From Todiramphus chloris collaris (Eukaryota; Chordata; Aves; Coraciiformes; Alcedinidae), in the NCBI GenBank assembly GCA_025345505.1, contig JANVCC010000040.1, positions 8,462,023-8,526,022 of the forward strand: 64,000 bases of DNA, given 5' to 3'. A model generated the notes under the pieces. The model did not search any database. It had not been told where the DNA came from and saw only the letters and a program-made list of their open reading frames with translations. Each line of letters opens with the position of its first letter. Position 1 is the stretch's first letter. Below are positions 44,301-59,115 of this stretch, piece after piece. The position numbers and the translations under genes were made by a program.

Positions 44301-47220
44301 ATGTTCATTAATTGAGGTGATGTTGAATTGCTCTTGTTTCTCGGTTACAGGAGAGTGCAAAAGCTCTGAGCATAGCACTTGTTTGTTGTTTAACAAGCAT
44401 ATCTGTGTGCACATATATTTTACCTTGGGCAAGCTTATGGAACTATTATTAAAAGCTTTTAAGTTGTCAGGTCAAATCTGCCCAAGCTTGCAGTGAGCCA
44501 AGTTGCTGGGGCACGTGGCTGGGCTTCATAGCTGACTGTTGCTTCTCCCCCAGTGTCTTTGGCAAAGAAATAGACACCGGCTGAGTTTCTTCTTGCTGTC
44601 TTTTTATGCATCTCTAATTCTGACCTTATGCTTGTGACCTTCCTCATGGCTTTGCTCCTGAGATGCAAATGCTGTGGGCTGCTACCTTGCAAGGAGATGG
44701 TGCTTGTTCCTCCCATGGGCTGTGGGCAGTGTCCTGGATTCCGAGAGGGACAGCTCTGCTCTGAGTGTGTTGGGGAAGGAGAGCATTTGCAGCAGCACAC
44801 GGGAAAGAAGATTGATCTTCTGAGGGATTTGAATACCCAAGTCCATTAGTGTTTCCTGGGAATTATCAACTCAGATTCATGCTGGCATACTTTGGAAATC
44901 TTTTAAAATTAAGTACCAAAAATCAATGCATTGCAAGACTCCCAGCATGTAATTCTGAACCCATTAGGAGATCTGTGCTAATTTTGAAAATAATCTTTCT
45001 ATTTTTAAATATTACTTGGAATGTATTTAGAACTTGTATATCTGGCAGAAGGGGAACAATTAAATCAGAGGAAAGATTACATTGTGTTACTTTAGTTGTG
45101 ATGGATTGAATCATCTGATGAAGGAAAATATCTGCAAAACATATCTAAGTGCAGAAGCAAAAACGAAAATTGGTCTCAGCTGTTCCACTCCCTATGATAA
45201 ATGCATATTTAGTAAATGCATTCCTTCTCATATCTTGATAACACTGTGGGTCCACAGTGCATTAATTAATTCCCCTGAGAACTGCAGTGAGATTACCTCT
45301 GAGCTTGTGTAAGCACAAGGAATCGACTTTTATTCTCAGGTCCTGTATGTTCTAGTTTATACTTTCATGACTGTAAAGCTGCATAAGGGTGAGGAGAAGA
45401 ATCCCTGACTGGATGCACTGCACCAATGTCTAGTGTAATTCAGGGTCCAGAACACCATCACATGACTGCTTCAAGCCAGAGCTTGTTTCCACCCTCAGTG
45501 CCACAGACCAGAAAGTGGAGGTTGAGGTGCTCAGGATTTTGTGACAGCCCTAAATGAGGCAGTATTCTCTTCAAGAGAAAAATTCATAGGAAGAAACTTT
45601 AGGTGGCTTTCCAGCTCTGCACTGGGGCAAAACTTCCATTTGGAGTGAAATTTTAGCCTAGGAGCTGCCTATGCAGGCAGTTTGTCAAGGAAAACCAAAC
45701 CCACCTTTGAGACTGGAAATAATTTAGTGATCACTATGAGATTGGCTAATCCTGGCATGCTGGGGGGATGATCTAGGAGCCCCAGATCTTGAGCAGGGAC
45801 AAACCCACACAGTCATATTCTGTCATGGTTCCACTACCTGCTCTGATCACTGTGAAGGACTGGATGAAAAGCAGTGCAGTGAAAAAGCTCGGTTTGCAGA
45901 CAGACCATGAAACGAAATGCCTTGGCAAAGAATAGTGTATATGGATCAGTGTGATGTACAGACAGTGCTTTAGTCCATGCTTCTCTATCACTAACAACTA
46001 ATTAGAATTGTTAACTGCAAATTTGGTAACAGTGTCCTGCATGACCACACTAATTGGAAATGATGGCATTTCTCTAGAGGAAAAAGTCACTCTGCAGGAA
46101 CACTGTGAAGCTTCAGTTGCTGGTGTAAGTGAATATCCTGTGGTGCTGTGTAATGAGAGAGCAGTAGGTGGAAGTGGGAGAGCTCTAACAACCCCATGTG
46201 ACAACTCAGTCCTTCATTCAGAGTCCTCGGTCTTCCCGGGGCATTAATGATGCATCTTGGAAGCTGTAAGATGTTGAAGGAATAGAATATGATCCTTGCC
46301 ATAAACTCTGCCACTGAATTAAGGAAGATTAAGGTTGCTTTGATGAGAATTAAATAAAAGCATCAGCTCCTCTTCTCTTTTCTCTTCAGCTGTTGGGAGC
46401 CAAGATATTCACAGTATTTCCTTGATTGTGGAAAACGTCTCCCTCCAATATGAGTTGGAGGGAGAATTTTAATTCTCTGGGGAGCCTGTGAAAGTCTTTG
46501 CTTCAGTATGGGCAGGGGTCCCACTGGCCCAGTGTCCAGCTGGGTCTTTCCCATGAGTCTTCAGATTCCAAAGTCACACTAACAGCATCTCAGGACCAAC
46601 CTTCCAGTGGGAGAGGTGCCAGCAAGGCGTTGTGTGGCAGGGAGGTTGAGCCAGGCTATGCTGTGTGAAGGAGAAGCCATAGAGCATGTGGGATGCCACA
46701 TCCCGGGGGTGAGAGCCCAACCAGTCTCTCCTTGTCTGAATTTCCACTCAGCAATAAGATGCATGGCTTGAAAGTCTCTCACTTGCCAGCTTGGCTGTTT
46801 TGCATGCCACTGTATTTAACTGCACATGTGCATTTCTCACTCTTGACAAATGTTAACTTCTTGCCATCCAAGGGATTTTGGACTGGTGTTTGGGAATGTT
46901 GTAGAAACGCATGTATTGGAGAAGGAAAATCCTTTGTTATTTTCTCTTGAGCTTGTAGACAGAAAATCTCATCCAGCCTGTTCTCTTGGATATGGCTGGC
47001 AAAAAGGAGCACATGGGGGAAAAAATATATCTTCTATCGCCAGCGTATGTGGGGCCAGTGAGGTGAGGATGTGCTAATTCTTTGTGGGAGTAAAGAAATT
47101 TTTGCATCTAGTCTATTGCTCAGGAAGGTGTTAAGTCATTGATGAAATGTATGATTTTTGCCTTCAGAAAATTAGACAATAAGTGATAGACAAGTGATGA
47201 TTCTATTAAAGCTGTGCTTT

Positions 47221-47300
47221 CATAGAATGGGTTGGGTTGCAAGGGATCTTTAAAGGTCATCTAGTCCAACTACCCTTCAGTGAGCAGAGACATCTTTAAC
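47221..47300 (-). mobile_element. CR1 3' tail remnant
   Basis: The sequence beginning CATAGAATGGGTTGGGTTGC and containing GGTCATCTAGTCCAAC is the reverse complement of the typical avian CR1 3' end. Only this short piece survives. Confidence 0.8.
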
Positions 47301-50300
47301 TTTTTGGAGGTTTAAATTAATCTAGTTAGTGATCTATACAACAGGTTCTCCAACTGTTGTTTTTGTGGCTTGGATTTACCTGGAAGTGTATTGTGGGAGT
47401 GCTGAGAACCCAAAGCTCCCAGTCCCAGCAGTACAGTCAGCTGCAAGTTCTTGTTACCTTGAGGGACTAGCAGGTATGGAAAGAGGCACAGCAAACATGT
47501 AGACTGCATGATGCCACCATGCTTATTGTTAGTTCCCTTCAGGCTATATCATCTGTCTCTAAGCTATTCCAATGTCTATAATGCCCATAAGTTGCTGGCA
47601 GCTGCTCTGTTCTGTCATTAGAGTTTCTAACTCGAGCATGGGAGCAACAGTGCCAAGTGCTGTTGGAGATGGTGAATGGCTTGTGTGAAGCTGAATGGCA
47701 TTTTGTTGCGAAAGAATCACATGTGCAAAGGTACAGAAACAGCTTTTGCTTCTAATCAAAGCTGTATATGGAACCTATGGAGCTCTTGGGACTATGGAAG
47801 CAAAGCTGCAATATAGGGCTTTAAATCTGTGTGCTATAGTAATAAACCCATTAATGTTTGAGGCTAGTATTGGCTGTTAACTGTCCCTCTCTGATCCTTT
47901 CTTGGGTAATGAAAATAGCTGTTGGATAAAAATGCCTTGCTTTTGAGTTGTGAAAGTGTGTGTTTGTGCTGTTAATCACTTGAAAAAAAATCAATTTCCA
48001 AAACTTCATTTATTAGGAGCAGCTGATTAGCTGCTCTCTATTCTTTTTCCCTGTTAGTAAAACCCCTGAGTCTAACAACAGAAGGACAATAAATAATGAG
48101 CAGGGTTTTTTTCCTTGCCCTGTAACGTTCCACCAAATGTTCACGAGCAGGTAGCCTGGCATAAACAGGACAGAAATGGCTTTGCCCTGTCTGTGTAAGC
48201 TCAGGCTTGACCCATGCAGAAGGGTGATGGGGACTTTGCTCCTCTCCACACTATCCTTGACAAACATGGAGCATGATGGTGGTCGTGCTGGGTTTGGCAG
48301 CACAATCTGTTCCATGCTCAGCTGTCCTGGTGGGGATGCTCTTCCTTTGTCAGAGAGCAAACTGCACCTTGAAGGTGACAACGAGAGCCACAGCAGACCC
48401 AGACTGTAGCTTTCCCTGTGCGTCTTTCTCAATGTCCCCAAGTCAGACGATGAAGATGACCCAAAGGTCTTTCAACCTAGCAAAAGGTAATTCAAAGGTT
48501 AATATTCTGTGCACCTGTGTTTTACCCTCGAGAGTAATGGTCTGAATGGGGAAAGAAGAATTGTGAAGACTACAGAGATGTATCACAATAATGAAAATTC
48601 ATGCTTCTTTTAAATGACTTCCCTGTTCAAAGGTACATAATACAATTTGACTAGCAAGGTCATAAGTAAAAAGGGTGCTCAGTGAACAAAGATCAGGGCT
48701 TTGTTTTCGCTCTGACTGAAACCTTCTGGTTTCTAAGTGGCCACGTGTCAGCCATGTGTCACTGAGATGGTTTTTGGTATGAAAAATTAATTTGATACAA
48801 CCTAAGCATAATTTGTCTTGATTTTCTGCAATGAAAAAATTGGTTTGTACCCATAAAATACTGTCAGGAAATACACCAGTAAAATAACCACTCCTCCTAA
48901 ACTTAGTGTTGATTTGGTTCTTTTTCAAAAAAGTGACCAATTCTCCTAGGTAGAGGTACGCTGTGTGCAGGTATTTGCTGCGTTATCTAAGTTGCCCAAC
49001 CCAGCCTGTACTTCAGGTGTGACCAATACAACCTGCTGCCTTGGCCAAACAGAACTGGCTAGTAATGACAGATCGTGCAACAGCAGTTTTATGATGTGGA
49101 CAAATGATTATTAGGGACTGGAGCAACTCCATCAAGTCTTGTGACCAAGTTGGAACTTTAACTCTGGTCTCTGGAGATAAAAAGACAAAATGTCACTACA
49201 ATGAGTGAGATGGGGAAAGAAGTTTGGTTAATTTTCTTCCTTCTGTTCAAAACTGAGCAAAGAAAAAAAAAAAGCTGATTGTTTCATAAATTCAGGCGCT
49301 GTGTATTTACATGAAGGCCACCAGGAGAAAAATACACAGAAATTGCAGATTTACTAGCAGAATGGTGAACGTGATGGTGGAACCTGGCAGCCGGCTCGGG
49401 CAGTTCATGTACAAAGCTCAGTAGGTTTGGATTCTTCTAGAGTTTGGTCTAAACTTGTATAAAATCATTGATAATACAGTGTCTGAATGTGTTCACTGTA
49501 TTTTATAGTAACATTGGTGTAAGATGTGGTAAATTGGCAAGCTGAGAGTTATGGGTTGCTTGGGAAGAGAAGTTGATACAGTGCTTGTGCAGGAAGCAAT
49601 GAAGGTGTTCCCAATGACACGTAGAAAGGGATCTCTGGTCCTCCCAGGCTTCCTGAACAAGTGTGTGCTGCTGCAAATCAAAGCAGCATAAGTAGGTGTG
49701 GGCAGTGATCTAGAGCTGAGTTTGTCCTGGCCTTTCATTAGACTTAAAATGAGGCAGTTGACTTGCAAATATCTTTTCTTTGTGACATCCAACAACTTCA
49801 TATTTTGGAAGTATTTAAAGAGCAAAATACTTGCCTGGGAAAAGTTGTCTGATCACATTGGAAGTACACTGATTTCCCTAAGAAGGTTCAAGACTTAGTT
49901 TTTAACAAGGGTACTGCTGTACCTGTATCTTCTGATAGTTTTGGGAGTAATGGCTTTTTGTTGGGTTTTTTACTTTTTTTTTTTTTTTCTCCAGAGGATC
50001 TGAAGATGTTTGACTAGACATGCAAGTAAGCTGTTTAATGAAGCATGGAAAACTGATTTTGTCTGGCTATGTGCTCTATAATATTGGATTAATCAGCCAG
50101 CTGGTTTAGGAAGCTGGAATAATCTCAATTACCAACATGTACATATCCCTTTGGGAACTGGAGTTAGCTGCTGAGCATTCTGAGCCTTCCCTTTCTGATG
50201 CAGAACATCTCTGAAGAGTGTCCCACCTCATTTGCACGTCCTTCACAGCAGCTTGCTGATGAGTCCTGGCACAAGGCAGACACCAATCAATAGCATATTT

Positions 50301-51879
50301 TAAAATGTTAGTGAGATGGAATTTCAGGGAGCCTTCTTGTTAATGTCATTTGGCACTTATGTGGAGTAAACAGCAGACAAGGAAAAGGAGGCTTCAATTT
50401 GTCTCCAGGAGAACGATATGAATGCAGGCCCTGCATCTGTTTAACTGGATGAAAGAGAGTCGTCAGTACTTGGTTTTCCACCAGACTTTGACTGGAAGCT
50501 GTTCCCAGAGGGGTGGGTGCAGGGTGGTGGGCACAGGACTGGCCAGGCTTCAGGAGGTCTGTTTGAGCTGCAGAAAGTGGCACCCTGTGCTGATGGTGGA
50601 TGTCTGCTAAATAAACAGTGGAATGAGGCTTTCAAGGAGTGATGCCTAGAGTACAAGTTTGCTTTCTTTACAGATTTGGCTCTTTCAGAGTCAAAGCATG
50701 TTCAAACCCAGACACAGAAGTTTGCAAGAAGAGCAGGGAGGAAGCAAGGTGGATACAAGTAGGTTTAAGGAGTCAGGTAAGGAAGAACAAAGTGTGTGAA
50801 CCTGTATTATGGAGGGACTAACAGAGATGTACACAATGCTGGGTTCACAAAAAGGACTATGGTGTGGTCAGCAGACGTCTTGGCAGGATCAAAGACTTAT
50901 TTTTAAATCTGTCCCTGCCAGTTCCAGTGTTTGAAGCTAGAAATAGCACAGGCGTAACAGGGGAACCATATGGTGAGCACAGTGCTCTCCAAGACATGGC
51001 TGGAAACGGGGGCCAGGCTGCCTTCTCTGCTCAGAGGAGCTCATTTTGATGCTGAGCGTTTGGTTCAGCAGCACACTGAAGCCTTGACTTTTAGAGTAAA
51101 CACGGCGCTAATCTGATTGTGTTAAGGGTGGCGTGCGAATAATACCTGCCGTGGGGACCACTTCAATTGCTCTAAAGGTAAGCCAAATAAAGTCAATATA
51201 AAAGGTTGACACATATTCCTGAAGATTAAATTTGACAAGCATCCTCCAGACATATTTAATGTAAAAGGTAGTTGACAATAATTTGCAGGATGTCTGGATT
51301 CTGGTCATCTAAGGGAGTTCTGCTATTTTCTTTTTCTATATCTGTACCATGTACTGAAATATTAATTTCCAAACCTATCAGGATCCCACAGATTAAGTGG
51401 GCAGGAAACTAATTTCTATTGATTTCAGCCCTGGTTGTGTCTATTGGGTGAAAAAAAGAAAGAAAAAAAAAATCTACTTTTTGCCTTGCCCATCTGCCCA
51501 GACATATCAGGCTCCTGCCTGCTTCATCAGCAGCTCCACATCACGTCCACTCGCTACTGCCTCCCCAACAGCCGCCTTCATGCTGGTGGCCAGAGTGGCC
51601 TTCACTGTGGGATTTCGATTTTTCTGAGAAAACTGAGAAATTTCAGTTTTTCAGAAACGTGAACAAGGATGCAGGAAAAAAAAAATCCTGCATGATGGGG
51701 AGACGGTGCACAGGAGCCAGCACCGAGCTTCCCCTCAGTGTCAACAGTGGTTAAGCCACGTGCTGTGGCAGGCACTGCTGACCACTCACATCCTCATGGC
51801 TGCTCCATGGACAGCTCTCCCAGGAGCAGTTCTCTGTTAAGTTTTAATTAGGTAAATTTATGATTATACGTCAGGAAAA

Positions 51880-51907
51880 GCATTATATTATATTATATTA
51901 TATTATT
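51880..51907. repeat. (ATTAT)n short tandem repeat
   Basis: Five or so ATTAT units immediately precede the CR1 tail at 51.91 kb. Confidence 0.85.
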
Positions 51908-51911
51908 TTAC

Positions 51912-51980
51912 TGAGTATGGGGGTTAGACTAGATGATCTCAAGAGGTCCCTTCCCATCCTCAATAATTCACTCATTCTCT
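51912..51980 (+). mobile_element. CR1 3' tail remnant
   Basis: GGGTTAGACTAGATGATCTC followed by AAGAGGTCCCTTCCCATCC matches the avian CR1 3' end in plus orientation, truncated on both sides. Confidence 0.8.
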
Positions 51981-52382
51981 GTGTTTTTAAAGTTTTCTTA
52001 ATAATTAAAATAGCAGTTAATTATTTTGAGCTTTTCCAAGAATACAAGAAGCAGCTATTATTTCTTAGCAGCAAATGTACTGTAACTCTTGATTATATTA
52101 ATCTGACTGTTCATAATTTTTCTTTGTTCGTAATTTGGTTTTGTTCATAACCTGCTTTTCTCAAATGCTTTTTGTACAGCTGCTGTGGATCCTCTCCTTG
52201 CAAAAAAACATCCTGAAAGTATTTTAACACTTACCCCACACAGCCTTTTAACACAATATGAGTGATCCTAGAATATCAGTGCACTGTATATTTTCCTTTT
52301 GGAAAGAGGCAAGGACTCAAAGCTGTGTAAGCAAAAGCTAATCAACACTGTAAATTGATTACTCAGCAAAGCAAATGGGGGG

Positions 52383-52406
52383 AAAAAAAAAATATATATA
52401 TATATA
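52383..52406. repeat. A-run plus (TA)n microsatellite
   Basis: An A run followed by about seven TA units. Simple sequence. Confidence 0.9.
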
Positions 52407-55400
52407 GAGGTTACTTTTTCCTTAAAATGTTTGATTTGTCCAGTGTTTCAATGAATAAAGACATGAGGTTTAACAGGATACTCAGGCTCACGTGACTGTT
52501 GGGTTTTTCTTGCATAATGCCCTTAGTATCTCTGTGCCTGGTCTGTTTGCATGATGGGGATGGGAAGAAAGAAACTTTTTGTTACCGTTCATCAAAGGCT
52601 TCCAGCAGGCTTTTAATTTTTTTTAATTTTTTTTTCTTTTTTTTTAATTCAGTGTCAGAGCTTGGGTTTCCTGGAGTTTCAAGCAGTAATTATCTCCCCA
52701 TGTTTGGTGACCTTTCAGTCAACTCAGACTTCGCTTTTGAATTCAGTACTAATTCTGTGGCTAATTTTTAAAGGATTCTCAACTTCATCTTTAATTAGAA
52801 AACAGTAATCTTGCATTCCCAGTCAGTCACAGGACTTCAGTTACTTCAGCTGATGAATACATGCAGTATGCTTTGTATCCATGCCTAAACACAGGCCAAG
52901 TTTTATCTGCTTTTAGTTAATAAAGAACACTTCAAAATATGGTCATACCATCATATGCCTTAGGTTTTGGGTTTTCCACCTGAGAAGTGTGGGGTCTGAC
53001 ACTGGTTGGCAGGAGGTTCTGTAGTGCACGAAGTCTATGGATGCCCCTGGAGAATGTGCTCTCCTAGGATCACGTTTACGGTCACTAACCTGGATGGTAG
53101 GCATTCAGAACCGCTGGAGTGTGACATTTGCTGCAGTTCCTCTCTTCTCTGGCTTGAGACAAAGCTGGAGGCAGAGTGCCTGTGGGAATAGCCCAGCTGA
53201 GAGCCAATTTCAGGAGAAAGTGTGGGCTGCTCTAGACAGGTATTTGTTGCTGGACAAAATGACTGATAGAAGTCCCAGGAAGGGGATCTCTCAGGCTGAT
53301 TTCTAACCAGCACAAGAGTGCACTGTGTGTTTGGTGTGAGAAGTTGACCTGCTCACAGGGTCAAAAAGGTCTGTGAATAAGAAGCTGGAAGCAGTAAGAC
53401 ACTTAAAGCCATGTGTAATGTAAATGTGTGCTGCATAGGCTCTCATGCCGTGCTGACAGCCTTGCTAGGTTGACTGGCAAAGCTGTTATTTGCACATAGT
53501 GGAATATTAGGCCTGGATACCTTAAAAGAGATTGTATGATGAGTAATTATCCTCCCAAAGGATTATCTTGTGGGTGTGGTGGAGTCCCTCTGACCTTTAT
53601 TCGCAACCACCCAGTGAGGATGTGAAGTGCCCACCCTGTGACAAAGCTGCAGGTCAGCTCTGTTCTCAGAGCTGCCCATGGTCTTGGGCTCCTTCACACT
53701 CTTTGCTGTAAGACCTAACTAAGTGTACAGGAGGAGGTTTGAGGACCCTTGCTAACATCTTGGGCCTGGTGTTCCTGCAAGGAGAGACCCTGTTTCTGAC
53801 CTTGCCAGGCATGGTTGTGTATGTGGATTTCCCCTCTGTGCAAGTTAAATATGAAATGATTCCTGTGCCTTTTTATTTTTGTAAAAGTGTCCTGTGAACA
53901 TATGATGCTCAAAGAGAATATTTATTTTTTTTTCTCTTCTCTGAAAGCCCAGATAGTTGCCACAGTGGATTGAGTTAAACACATGTATATTTTCATGCTG
54001 TTGCAATCTATGTTGAGGCTTATAAACTTTATCTCCATTTTCTTGCAGAATCTTCCTGAGTATCTTCCAAGGTCTGATCTCCTGTGAGTGTTCATGTTGG
54101 CTCTGTTCTACTTAATTAAGCTTAACTGCTTCCCCACCACTTAAGAGTCAAACCCCTTCCCCCAAATCCAGGCTGTTTGGCATTCATTTCTGCAGGCAAA
54201 AAATGCTCCTTCAGCAGTGGAATCCATCCAAGAGGCAATGGGAATGGGTAAGGACCATGAGACAATGTTTGCTCTTAAGTCCCTGCAAAGTGACTCCAAA
54301 AGGGAGGGGATGGCAGCTTGATAATTTTGTTGAGAAAAATTCCAGAAGAATGGGACAGTTGGTTCTGGAGACACAGAAGAGAGTACAAGAACTGTACTGG
54401 GATCTTCTTACTTGGTTTGGTCCACATAAAAATTTCTTGAATTTTAATTCTTGCCTAAATTTGCTTCTTGTTTAAGAAATCAGTGGTTGCATTTACCTGA
54501 TAAACAAGCAAAACACAAACACCACACCCCTAAAACCAAACAATATAACATGGATTAAATGGCTTCCATTGGCCAAATACTAGAAGAAATATGGGCATAT
54601 GATCAGACTGTAGTCATGGGGTGGTTTTTAGTAGTAGATGGCAACTCCCGAGGTGGCTTCCCAGTAGCAAATAAAGCATGGGCTTGTCTGATCAACAACT
54701 ATACCATGCAGATGATTTTAGTTCCAAAAGTAGTAATTTTGTTGCTTGTTAATATGCAGATCTGTTGGCTTTGAGGATGAGAGAGAGGGAGATTTCCATG
54801 TGCTGGGGATATGTAACTGTGGCCTGGGAGTTTGTGGATGTGGAGGCTGTGCAGCTGTCACTCCGGAACTGTGTGCCTGGGACATCTGAGCCTCTCCAAG
54901 CCACACCCGGCACTGTGATCCTGGCTTCATGGAAATAAGCACTGCAGAAGTCTGCAAGCTAAAAACGGAGCTGCCAAGGGTGTGTAAGAGTTTCTTTTTA
55001 GAGGGACCCCAAACTTTGAGAGCTTCTTCTGACTCTAGTAGCCGTTATTGGTTGGAAGAACTAATTCATGTTACTGTTATATCATCTACATGAATTAACA
55101 AGGTTTCCTCACTAGGTGTGAGGGTGAGTTGAATTCTGCACGGAGAATAGCTCCACACAAGTGCCAATTCCATCACATTATGTAAATAGCCTGTGACTAA
55201 TAGAGCAGCCTGTGAAATGAAGTAAAAGACATCAGTGAGTGCATTTGCATAGAAACCAAGTTATATGCCAAAGGAACCTTGTTTGAAAATGAGTGATAGC
55301 AGACAAGATAATTCTAAGGTTGCCTTTGTGGAATGTTAAGTGTCTTATTAACACAGAATTGAAAAGATGTTGTTGTTTAATATTTATGGAGTCTGAGAGG

Positions 55401-56831
55401 TTACACTAAGCCGATCTGCAGTCCATCTGACCCTTTGTTGTGAGGTTACTCAGAGCTTTTCATTCTGTCCTTCTCCACCAAAATCTGTGTCATCACTGAG
55501 TCCTGAGAAGGTTCTCTAGCTGTTTATAAGGCCTTCTCTCTTCTGGAAGCAGCAAATACCTAACTTTTTCCTGATGTCTGTTTATCTAATATATGAATGT
55601 ATGAAATGCTAAACCAGTTTCCAGAACTGTTTGTATGAGAACTGTCCTATCGGGATTATAGGCAGTAATATGTACCAGCTGGGCAACAGAGCAGTTTTAT
55701 ACAGGGTAATATTTATTTGATAGCAGATAGAAGGAATCAAAGTATTTAAATAACACACAGCAATAGCACTGCTTTTGTGCATGTACATTACAGTCAATAA
55801 TCAATTGAGCTCTCTGTTCAATGAAATAATTTTCACAATGAATGCCATTTTCCAGGTATCTAACTCTAGTTATATATGCTTACAGTTAAACCAACCATAC
55901 ATAAAATACAAATACATGTAAGGATACTTTCATTTACAAGGAAGTTTATAAATATATTGGTCTGGTTTACATGACCAAACTGCTTGAACAAAGCCCTGAT
56001 TCAGGTTTTTTTTAAAAAAAATCACTGCCAAGACTATGTTTGTACATTTAGATAGCATTCTGGAGTTCAGGTTCCCCCTCTAGCTTTCTGTAATGAATTC
56101 CATGTTTCTACCCCCCAGGAAGCTCACAGTTCTGCATCTGATTGCATCAAGTAACAACAGTGAGGTGAGCAAGGCTGTTACAATTTTGTCTACTTGCTAT
56201 ACTAATAAAATAAATTAAAATGAAGTTATCAGCATTAACTGACACAGGGCAACATTCATCAGTTTAATATCATGACTTGAGCAGTCTTTAGACATTGCAC
56301 ATCGCACAGTTACATACTTCAACCACTACAACCATCTTGGAGTCCATAATGCTTATGTATTAAAAATAAGTAACTTCTCTTTGTCTGGTCCTATTACTGT
56401 GAGAGTCAATTCACTCCTACTGATTCATCTGGAAATTAGATATCAGACTGCATCAAAAGCTGGTAGAGAGAACAGGCAGCGGGAAAGACGATATCTTCAT
56501 GAAGATGATGTCTTCAAGACAGTGATGATGCTCTGTTTGGTTAGCAATGATTTTTAAAAGTGCAGCATTAGGAGAAAAGATAATTGATAACTGTTCAGGA
56601 CAGAAATGGAGCATCAGCACTTGTGTCAAATAGAAATGTAAGGAAGAAATGACAAGATAAAATCAAGGTACAAGTATTATTATTCTCATTCAATTCTGAA
56701 GCAGCCTCACTGCTCAGAGAGCTTTCACCTGGTAACGAAGAACCCTCTTATGCCGAGATTCAGACTGGAAAAATCGATTGCTTAAGCAGGATGTCAGGAG
56801 TAGAAAGCTGGTGTTACAAAAAGCAAGAGCA

Positions 56832-56902
56832 ACCTTTTTTGCTTGGTTTTGTTGGGCTGGTTTTTTGGGGTTTTTTTGGGGTTTTTTTGGTTTTTTTTGG
56901 TG
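56832..56902 (+). repeat. T-run and G-run tract, possible G-quadruplex
   Basis: Alternating T runs and G runs include two GGGG blocks at 56867-56870 and 56878-56881 and flanking GG or GGG blocks. The period is about eleven near the middle. It is simple sequence with a plus-strand bias of G over C. Confidence 0.75.
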
Positions 56903-59080
56903 TTAAATGCCACAGGAATGTACTGCCTGAGCATGTGCAGAGACAGCAAAGGGAGGCCATCCATCAGCATCACTGGTCTTCTCATGAAGAGTTTCTCCTG
57001 GCCTACCGACCACATAATTCAGACTAGTGTTGATTTTGTGGCTGTATTTAAACCTGGCACTAAAACTACCTCTGCTGTAAAACTAAGCACATTTGGACGT
57101 GCTTATGGGATGGGACTACTGATATTGGAGCTACTTAGGCCAAGTTCACACATGGGAATCTCAGCTGGGCCTAATTCAAATGCTAAATACCGTTTGAGAT
57201 GTTTGCCATGATGAGAGCCAAGAGTAATCCGAACTATTGTGTCTAGTATTAATAAATTAGAGTATATTCTGAATGTCATGTGCTCGTAAATTGCTTTAAG
57301 CATGGACCATGAGTCTGTAAATAGTGTGCTTAAATATGAGGAAGATGGTGGCAGAGATGTGTGTTCCAAACTGAGTTGGAATGAGGAATCCAGCTGATAA
57401 CCCAGCCTCTCACAGGTATGCCACTGTCAAGTGCTAAAATGCCCTGTTCAGTGAGTGACCTTCTGACAGTATGAGATGGCTTTCTGTATGGATACTGTAA
57501 GCTCCAAGAGAAGGGAAAATCCTGCGTCAGATTTGCTCTTGTTAAGCAAGTGAAATGGAGATAATGAATCACTTTGTTACCCTGGAGTCTCACTGATGGA
57601 AGAGAGAGAACCAGTTCCAACACCTCCCCTTCACCAAAGCATGGGCTAGCCCCTCAGCACTTTGGCAGCATCATTGACTCTAAGTTACTGCTTTCTGCTT
57701 GGTTAAACGCCTGGTGTGCTGGCCAAGGAGATGGTCTATATCAGCAGTAAAGGGAGCCCAGTGACTCAGGGCTGAAGCTAGTGGAAATAATACTAATATG
57801 CTCTCACCAATCTGATCATGAGCCTTTATTAGGTATTTACCTATCTTCTGCTTTTTTCCTATTACGTAGGAGGCAGGTGTTCAAGTTATGGTTTATGCGC
57901 CTTGCTTCACACGAGTGATATTCGATCTAATGAGAAAAAACCCCACTGAATTATGACAAAAGTAATCCATACCTGTCACTCAAATACTTGATCATCATGT
58001 CACTAATTCTGCCATCCTTGCTCTTGTGAGTAGTGCTGCCCTTACAGCTTCAATGGGATCAAGCTCTTTTTGCTCAGTGTGAACTCAGCATATCTGCAAG
58101 AGCTTGGGAGGCTCTTCTCTCTGGAGCTTCTCTGGTGAGTAGAGTAATGCAGTTTGCACTAATGCTGTAGCAACCAAACAAGGGAACTATGACCTGACAG
58201 AATCCTTTAAGTACTGCATGACCACAGAAAATGGTGGTCCCTATCCAAGAGAATTTTATAGCTTAAAGGTAAGTTTCACTGTAGCTGAATCATCAAGGAG
58301 CTGATTACAATATGAATGTTAATTCTTTTTGCTTTAGTGGGGCATTGGTAAATTGCTAAATCAGAGAATAAATTACAAGGAATTTAATGTACAAGTGTTA
58401 AAAAAGGGTGATTTTTGGAACTCAAAAAAAAAAAAAAAGAAGGGGCTTTAGCAATAGAAGTAATGAATTATATTTACCTTGAACAAGAAAAGGCATGGTC
58501 AGTTGTTGTACTAAAAGGTTCTAAGAATTGTGTTTAAACAGCCCAGTATTAACTGTTTATTTATGTTGGCACTGTAGCATGGATGAAGATGGTGTCTGGT
58601 TATATTTTTTATGGACAAAGTGAAAAGTGTTTTTTAAAATGTTTTAGTCTGAGAGAAGTTGTATTCAGTGTTATACCTTTAGGTGTACATTGTGTCACAG
58701 AAGAAACTATTTTCAAACACAGTCCAACAGAAATGACCACATCTGCCTCATGTGGCCACCTGACAATGAAGAAATGTGGGGAAAGATATTTCTGAAATTA
58801 AAATGCAAACCTAATTTTCTACTCAAAAAACAACCCATAATCTGGATAAGCAGCTAAAACAAAATTCACTCTGAATTTGTAGTGTGTTTGTTTGATAATG
58901 GAGATTCTAAAAGGTCTGTTTTAATAACCAGTGACGATGGTAAGAGAGAAAGCAATCTATACTGGTGGTTGGAGTAGAATACAATGCTTTTAGGAGAAAT
59001 GTTAAATATGGTTTTCATCTCAAAAAGCAACAATTTGAGTGGAATTTGCAGGACATCAAATGGGGCCTGTATTAGTGCTC

Positions 59081-59115
59081 ATTTAAAAAAAAAAAAAAAA
59101 AGGAAAAAAAAAAAT
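59081..59115. repeat. Poly(A) tract
   Basis: Nearly pure A over about 35 bases, broken by GG. It may be the tail of a decayed retroelement, but nothing upstream is recognisable. Confidence 0.7.
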
